The notes under the pieces are model-generated. The model was not told the origin of the DNA. It saw only the letters and a program-made list of their open reading frames with translations, and ran no database searches. DNA of 64,000 bases from Adiantum capillus-veneris. Lineage: Eukaryota; Streptophyta; Polypodiopsida; Polypodiales; Pteridaceae. Positions 57,810-64,000 of the stretch are shown here, piece after piece. A program made the translations under genes and the position numbers. The stretch lies in the NCBI GenBank assembly GCA_014529385.2, contig CM043963.1, positions 69,460,912 through 69,524,911 of the forward strand, written 5' to 3'. The first letter of the stretch is position 1, and each line of letters opens with the position of its first letter.

Positions 57810-59100
57810 GACAAAAGTGCCATCATTTTGTTGTTGTTTTGTTAACCTTGCAATCTCAATCTTAAAGGCTCTTTTTGCAATGTGCGCACATCTGTGAACT
57901 TTAATTATTCCTTGTAGTCTCGCCTGTCTTTTTTTCTTTTTTGCAAAACTCACAATTGTGAGTGGATAGTATTAAGAACATCAGAAATATACACCAACCT
58001 CGAGCTCAGACCAAGCCTCGAGGGTCAAAGGATTACAAGTTTTTTGCTTGACAGAGAAACCACAACTACTCCTACGCTCTACTTATTACAAGATGTCATC
58101 ATGACATGTATTGTTCTAGACCAGTCCTCTGAGCCTTGTTTGCCTCCGATCATGTGAATCGTCACTCTGCTCTCTTGTATGATTTCACAAAAGCTTGCCA
58201 CAGCCAGATCCCCCTCACACACGCGGACAAGAACTTTAATTATGCCTTGTAGTCTCGCGTGTCTAATTGTGTCTCACTTGGATATTTGGAAATATTGATT
58301 CTTAGTTCGTCATGCCACCACACAATAGCTCCCTTAAGAGGATGAGAAAGAAATTTTGTGACCTAGTGGTCAGTGTCTATCTTTATATGAATGGGGAAAC
58401 AAAGGTCAACTATCTCTCACTCAGCCTACATACATAAAAGACGACACTTACTCCATATTGGTTAGTTAATGCACCTCTTGCAAGAAAAAAAGGAAGATAA
58501 CAAAAGGAGATGTCTTGAATTCTCTACAGAGAAGTAGCCGGGTGTGATTGTTAAGGGTTAAGAAGGATTGGTGTAATTTTTCGTATCTAATCTCCCATGG
58601 AAAACCAGTCTCAGGATATCCTCATCTTCCTGGATATATGTAATGTTGTTTCTTTTTTGAAACAAACCCAATGTTAGAAAAAAACCCGATTAGATTTTGA
58701 GCTTGCCTTGAAGAAAACCGGGAAATTTTCACAAGTTTTAGCGTTACTACAAGCAAAAGCTTCAAATTTTGACCCAAAAACCGGGACAATGTCAAGTTTG
58801 CCCTTATTTTCTTCGGTTAGGAAAAATGTTTTTTTCTAGCCCTGAGTTACAAACCTCCTCTAGCCTTTTATGGAAAGAAAAAAAGAAAACAAAAGGCTAA
58901 CTTGTCATGCGGCACTAATTAACGAGTTTTATCCACCAACAGTCTCCGAGGAGTTCCAAGTTTTACTAAATAGGCCAAAACTCATAATAGTTAGACAACA
59001 TAAAAGGACCCATTCAGAAGCTTTGCTCCGAATGATTAAACAGCATTTTTATTAAATTAAACTGGTCCTTGGGAGTCGGCTATGTTGGTTATGTTAAATT
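57810..59100. other. Unassigned sequence
   Basis: Mixed sequence without recognised motifs. GAACTTTAATTATKCCTTGTAG appears twice (near 57896 and 58230), a short duplication. Confidence 0.3.
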
Positions 59101-59129
59101 AAACTGATACTTGGAGGTTTGCTACGTTC

Positions 59130-59131
<2 letters not shown>

Positions 59132-59171
<40 letters not shown>

Positions 59172-59545
59172 AAAAGCTTGGCAGCATCTTGAATTCGACA
59201 TCTTTAATAGCTGGCGCACAACGCAGCATGGACTTTTCTCTCTTCTCTCTCTCTCTCTCTCTCTCACTCTCACACACACACACGTGCGCGAAGGGGTTCC
59301 GGCACTCTGCAGCATAGACTCTTCTCTTCTCTTCTCCCTCTCCCTCCCTCTCTCTCTCTCTCATACACACGCGCGCGCGCGCGAAGGGGCGCCGGCACGC
59401 TTCAGCATCTTGAGAGGGGGGGCAATTGGTGTGGTCGTTGGCCGTTTTGACGAGGCGACATGTCGGTGGTAGGAAAGTCGACTTCATGTCGAAACATTTG
59501 GAAGCCCTCGGAATCTTCCACGTCCTCAACAAACAACCAGCCGCA

Positions 59546-59584
<39 letters not shown>
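59132..59584. repeat. CT-rich microsatellite cluster
   Basis: Four CT tracts (the last about 59549-59584) alternate with CACACA/CGCGCG and a repeated module GAAGGGGYKCCGGCACKC...CAGCAT. This suggests an imperfect duplication of a microsatellite-bearing unit. Confidence 0.85.
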
Positions 59585-59587
<3 letters not shown>

Positions 59588-59871
59588 CGGGGCTAAAGCC
59601 TCCAAGCTTAAGGTTGTTGCAATGTATCATCAATCAATCATACCTACTCATTCTTGAGACCGAACCTCCTTATATTCCATCCTTATTAATCTAATGATCC
59701 TCCATACATACCCCACTAATGGATTAGCTCCACCCACGTCATGCCCACACTAGATATCACACCTTCAATGCTCGCCAAAATCGTCCTTTTATCCCGTGCA
59801 AATAAGGACACGCAAGCCATCTCTTGTTTTCTCAAACTATCTCTCAATTATTACAATCTATCTATATGCAT

Positions 59872-60215
59872 TTACTAGTACGGTCGGTCGCTTTCGGCGG
59901 CCTCTCTCTCCCCCCCTCTCTCCCTCTTTATTGTGTGCAAAGGGCCTTTTTTTAGTTTTGGACTTTAGCTTTCAAGTCGCAAATTGCGACAAGTGTAAAG
60001 GGCTCTCCCTTCCGCCATATTATGTTAGTAGATATGTATTGTATAAGGAGAGAGAGAGAGAGAGAGAGTCCCCTTTACACGTGTCAAAGTGTGTGAAATG
60101 AAGGTTAAATTCCAAAAGTGAGAAAAGATTATGTGCACACGATAAAAGAGGGGTGCGAAAGAGAGAGAGAGGCCGCTGAAGGCGACCAACTGTACTTGTA
60201 CTATATAATGAAGCT
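59872..60215. mobile_element. Foldback/MITE-like inverted repeat with microsatellite core
   Basis: The left half (GGTCGGTCGCTTTCGGCGGCC, then CTCTCTCTC, then TTATTGTGTGCA) matches the reverse complement of the right half (GGTCGCCTTCAGCGGCC, CTCTCTCTC, TTATCGTGTGCA). Arms are about 140-170 bp, and the centre has an AG tract at 60050-60068. No clear target duplication was found. No coding capacity. Confidence 0.65.
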
Positions 60216-60950
60216 GAACTTTTAAAAAAAAGGAGAAGATGTTCGTGTCGGATTTTCCAAGCCTTGCAAAAACTACACATCTTCGCAAGTTCCATCGTCC
60301 TTATGTATGACTGTCGGCAATGGTTGCTTGCTTGAGTGTAACTTGTGTTTGTGTATGAGAGTTACAGACGTCTTATGGTAGGACAAGATGAGCGGCACGA
60401 TTTATGTAGGTGAGGGTTCAACCATCATTTTTGAATCGAAAACGGCCAAACATAATAAGTTGAGACACACTATTTCCAAACGCCGGATAGAGCACACAAA
60501 ATTAGAAATGTAAACGGTACTTAGTGCTTTCCTCTGGAGACCTCTAGGTTTACTATTTACAAATCTAAAAGGTAAAACATGAGGAAAGGAGGGGTTAGCA
60601 TGGATGGTAGAGAGAGAGAGAGAAGAAGAAGAATAATAATAATAATAAAAAGAGAATTTTAGTGTTGTAGGAAACTATCACGAGCAATGTTCGGGAAAAA
60701 TGTGTCAGCTTAAAATTGTGTCATTTTCAATTGCAAAATTCCAGGTTCAAGGCAAGGGGAAAAGGAGAAATTCTTTCCCAAAAAAGACAAAAATAATGCA
60801 AGAACTTGAAAAATAAAACTAATTTTCTAAAATTTCCTCTTGGGAAATTCAAGTAAAGGAATTTTGTATGTTTGGGAAAATGATTTTTCTCGAATACCAA
60901 TCCCAAGAGACCTTAAAGATCCATATGACACGGAGAGTTGAACTCAAGAC

Positions 60951-60967
60951 ACACACACACACACACA

Positions 60968-61025
<58 letters not shown>
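60951..61025. repeat. (AC)n-(AG)n compound microsatellite
   Basis: ACACAC followed by about 27 AG units. Short AG tracts recur at 61087-61107. Confidence 0.95.
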
Positions 61026-61031
<6 letters not shown>

Positions 61032-61284
61032 CGTTGACAACACACACGCATTTGTTTGGATACGAATAGTGCAGAGAAAACAATGAGAGGGAGAGAGAGA
61101 GAGAGAGCCGTAAGGAGTAGATGCTTGGAAAAAAAAGTCTCTAACAACTTGAAAAACTACAAATAAGAATTTAATAGGTAAATTGACCACATTGAAAGGT
61201 TTCTACACTAAAAATTTGAAATTTTTGTAGTTTCTTCACCCTCAAATATAAAATGTAGCACTAAATCCCAAAAAAAATTAGCAC

Positions 61285-63444
61285 ATGTGTGGGCCATATA
61301 GTAGGAAAACTTGTCCAACAAAGGTAGATGCCATCCAAAGAATGAAAGAAACATGCACTAGCATCACTGAGGTTAGAAGGTTTTTGGGAACATGTGTCTT
61401 TTATGTTATTTGGATTCCACATTATGCACATGTAGCTGATCCTCTTTATCAATTGCTTAGAAAGAATCAAAAGTTTAAATGGAAAGAAGCACATATAAAA
61501 GCCATGAAAAAGCTAACGGAGTTACTCCAGTCAGCACCAACTTTGGGAAAGGTAGACTATGAGTGTCAAAGGTTAGTAATTGTGACAATAGACACCAGTC
61601 CTACAGGAATTGGATGTCCAATAGGGCAAGATGATGAAGAAGGACATAGGTATGTGGTGAGATTTGGAGCAAAGGTACTAAGTTCTTGCGAAAGAAACTA
61701 TCCATAGATAAAGAGAGGGTTATATTGGGGTGTGGTTACAGCCTTGAAAAATGAAAAAGAGTAGCTAATTGGTGCATGCGTGGTGGTAAAAACAGATTGT
61801 CGTCTACCACTTCTTGGGATGATTACAAGTTGCTCAACGCCAGACATTGCTATGTTACGGTGGATTGTCTACATTAATTCCTTAAATACCGAGTTTAAGC
61901 ACATTGCAGGTATAGACAATGCAGTGGCATATATACTGTCAAGAGCAAGGTATGAAGATGATTCACATATGATTGATAAGAGAGATGATATGGGCACAAA
62001 GTTCTATTCCATCTCTCATGTCAAAGGTAACAATGTCTGCATGACTAATCCACTTGAATTGTTCTTGAAAGATAAGTTTATGAAGGTGATTGGATTTTTA
62101 TTGGAAGCTACTTGAGTACTCTAACAAAACAGGATGATTGGTTTGAAAAAGAATTCAAGAGGATACGTAGGAAAGAATACGGTACTTTTTGAGGGATGGT
62201 TACTTGTGGAAGCATCCTAAGCAAAAGGGTGTTACACCACAGAGGGTTATATGTCAAAAAGAGACTCAAGTAAATCTCACGCAAGAGTTTCATGAGAGTC
62301 TATGGGCTGGACACAGAGGAGTGTGGGCAACCTTCTCCAAGTTGAAAGAAAAATACTAGTGGAGGGGTATGTATAAAGATGTATCTCAATTTGTAGAGTC
62401 ATGTGTTAACTTATCAAATGTATTCAAATGTTCAACATCATAATGGATTGCACCCTACATATCCACTAGCCATGCATTATAAATGGGTTGTGGATCCAGT
62501 CATAATGCCTTTAGGACTCTAGCAGATGAGATACTTAGTTCTTGCACGAGAGGACCTAACTAACCAAGTTGAAGGGCGAGCATTAAGAGATATAACCAAA
62601 AAATCTGTATGCAAATTCCTTCTTGATGAGGTGATTTGCCGTTATGGTTGTGTGGGAAAGATCACTGCAGACAGAGGTGAACTGGATGCCGAGGAAGCAA
62701 GGGAGTTCTTTTCCAGATTAGGAATCAAGATTTCTCTTACTACAGCTTACAACCTTTAAGGCAATGGAAAGAGTGAAAGAGGGCATCCTCCTATCATTAA
62801 AGCTTTGGCCAAGGCTTGTGAAGGAAGAGTTGGTGAGTGGCCAAAATTGTTGCCATATGCTTTATGGACTAATCGTATAGCACATAGCATAGTAATGGCT
62901 ATATGTCTGCGGAGCTAATGTATGGTCAAAAGCCAGTGATGCCGATTGAAGATACAATTCCCACATCGAATGTACTACCTTGGCAAGAGGGCTTAGCTGG
63001 GAAGGTCTCCTTGCATTGCGCATAAGGAAACTAGAGAGAAGACCTAAAGACATTGAGGCTGCAAAAGAACGAAATGCAAGGTTGAAAAACAAGGACTACT
63101 TTGATAAGCGACATCGGCTTACAAGCAAATAAATTGACAAAGGTGACTGGGTTTTAGTGTATGATAGTAGCCTTGATAACCAGTACATAGTCATGCGTAA
63201 TTTTTCAAAAAGATGGTTTGGACCGTATGTTGTAAAGCATGTGCATGAAAATGCTACTTACAGTTTGTCTGAACTAGATATTACAGAAGTAAAGATTCTC
63301 ATTGCAGGAAAAAAGATCAAATTGTTTAAGAGAAGAGGTGACAATGATACAAAAGATGTTGATGAGAAGGAAGATCAAAACACAGGTGAAGATCAAAGTG
63401 AAGATAAAGCTTTGGAGTCATCCAGTGAAAAAGAAAGCAAGTAA
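61285..63444 (+). pseudogene. Degenerate Ty3/Gypsy pol (RNase H and integrase), second lineage
   Basis: Three broken parts lie in order. 61285-61707 covers the reverse transcriptase end and RNase H (EVRRFLGTCVFY, DTSPTGIG). 61780-62115 continues RNase H to the connection (TPDIAMLRW, EFKHIAG). 62526 onward is the integrase core (AREDLTNQVEGRAL, ITADRGELDAEEAREFF, TTAYN, stop, GNGKSERGHPP), ending in YDSSLDNQY, KRWFGPYVVKHV and an acidic/basic tail that stops at 63444. Stops and frame changes interrupt it, for example YP-stop-IKRGLYWGV, where the conserved Glu is also lost. The 'AYN..NGKSERGH' integrase differs clearly from the chromovirus at 47-52 kb. Confidence 0.8.
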
Positions 63445-63527
63445 GATGTACAAGCGGTTGATCTTACAAAGAGAAAATCTAGCACATATCAAAGAATGTG
63501 CAGGTTTAGAGGGGGTGGATGTCGTGC

Positions 63528-64000
63528 TGTGACACGTACATAGTGGGAATGAATGCTACAAGATCTATCCACGTCCCCACATTAACCATGTTTCTACATA
63601 TGAAAAATTTTAGAGGTGACTTGAAGGCTTTTTACACTAAATTTCTCTAGCTTTTGCATAGGTTTGCTAGACTTAAGTTTTAGAATCTAGAGGTGAACCT
63701 AAAAATTTTCACATGGGATTACACTAATCTCTTTCTTTGTTAACTATCTCCTAAATATGAGAAAATTTATAGGTAATTTGAAGGGTTTACACTAAATTCC
63801 TCTAGGATTTGTAGATTTTATCGCCTTCAAATTAAGAATTTAGAGGTAAACCTAGAAATTTGTAGTTGGGATTACACTAAAAATCTCCCGCCAAGATCAT
63901 GCTTCCATAGACAATAGAGAGAAAGGTTTAAATTACCTTCGACGACAAGCAGTGGTTAGTGGTAGCCGACCATAGCAGTGAAGGGACAACTTGAATTTGG
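63528..64000 (+). repeat. Start of the 3' LTR of the second Gypsy element
   Basis: It begins TGTGACACGTACATAGTGGG, right after the purine-rich AGAGGGGGTGGATG. It runs past the window end. Inside is an imperfect duplication (about 63598-63724 and 63757-63880) ending GGGATTACACTAA. Confidence 0.6.

Overview
This window looks like nuclear DNA of a land plant with a large, repeat-rich genome. Three observations support that: a chromodomain Ty3/Gypsy retrotransposon with an initiator-Met primer site, GT-AG introns, and dense long microsatellites. Several protein families here recall ferns or bryophytes more than flowering plants, but that placement is inference and I would not name a species. I see no ordinary host gene that I can defend. 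The window is a stack of nested mobile elements of different ages.

Layout. (1) 1-8.4 kb: AT-rich decayed sequence with GT/GA microsatellites, a minus-strand LTR with a tRNA-Asp-type primer site near 5.72 kb, a tRNA-like relic near 7.3 kb, and a foldback element (7.46-8.39 kb). (2) 8.44-19.00 kb: the most interesting unit, a 10.56-kb DNA transposon with 30-bp inverted ends and a 4-bp GCAT duplication. Inside it is a two-exon transposase (+), dead through eight in-frame stops but with no frameshift. Convergent to it lies a four-exon gene (-) for a basic/coiled-coil/RING-H2-like/acidic protein. Between them is a broken FCP1-like (NIF/HAD) phosphatase-domain gene (-), next to inverted copies of a shared 3' sequence. 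The large introns of both flanking genes are filled with tandem repeats built on TACCAAA. I cannot place this transposon in a named superfamily.

(3) 19-25.4 kb: a decayed Gypsy pol end (20.8-21.2 kb) and a small LTR element without pol (22.6-25.4 kb). (4) 25.6-43.9 kb: two copies of an old dispersed repeat that host two non-autonomous minus-strand LTR elements. Element B (27.4-32.7 kb, 175-bp LTRs, ATACA duplication) is itself interrupted by a 1.3-kb inverted-repeat element flanked by TTAA. Element A (35.98-43.87 kb, 164-bp LTRs, CCTTG duplication) holds a large internal palindrome. Both carry a long CT microsatellite just inside the primer site. (5) 45.3-54.2 kb: a nearly intact, young chromovirus with 1,591-bp LTRs and a 1,649-residue Gag-Pol, flanked by TTTGA. 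(6) 54.2-64 kb: old duplicated sequence, a 476-bp Mutator-like MITE with a 9-bp duplication (57.3-57.8 kb), CT-rich low-complexity DNA, another foldback (59.9-60.2 kb), and a pol pseudogene of a different Gypsy lineage with the start of its 3' LTR (61.3-64 kb).

How the parts relate. Nesting gives an order of events: the old dispersed repeats came first, then element B (LTRs differ at roughly one site in eight), the TTAA element inside B, element A (about 4 % LTR divergence), and last the chromovirus (about 0.4 %). All gene structures were read by eye from splice signals, phase agreement and protein motifs. No database search was run.
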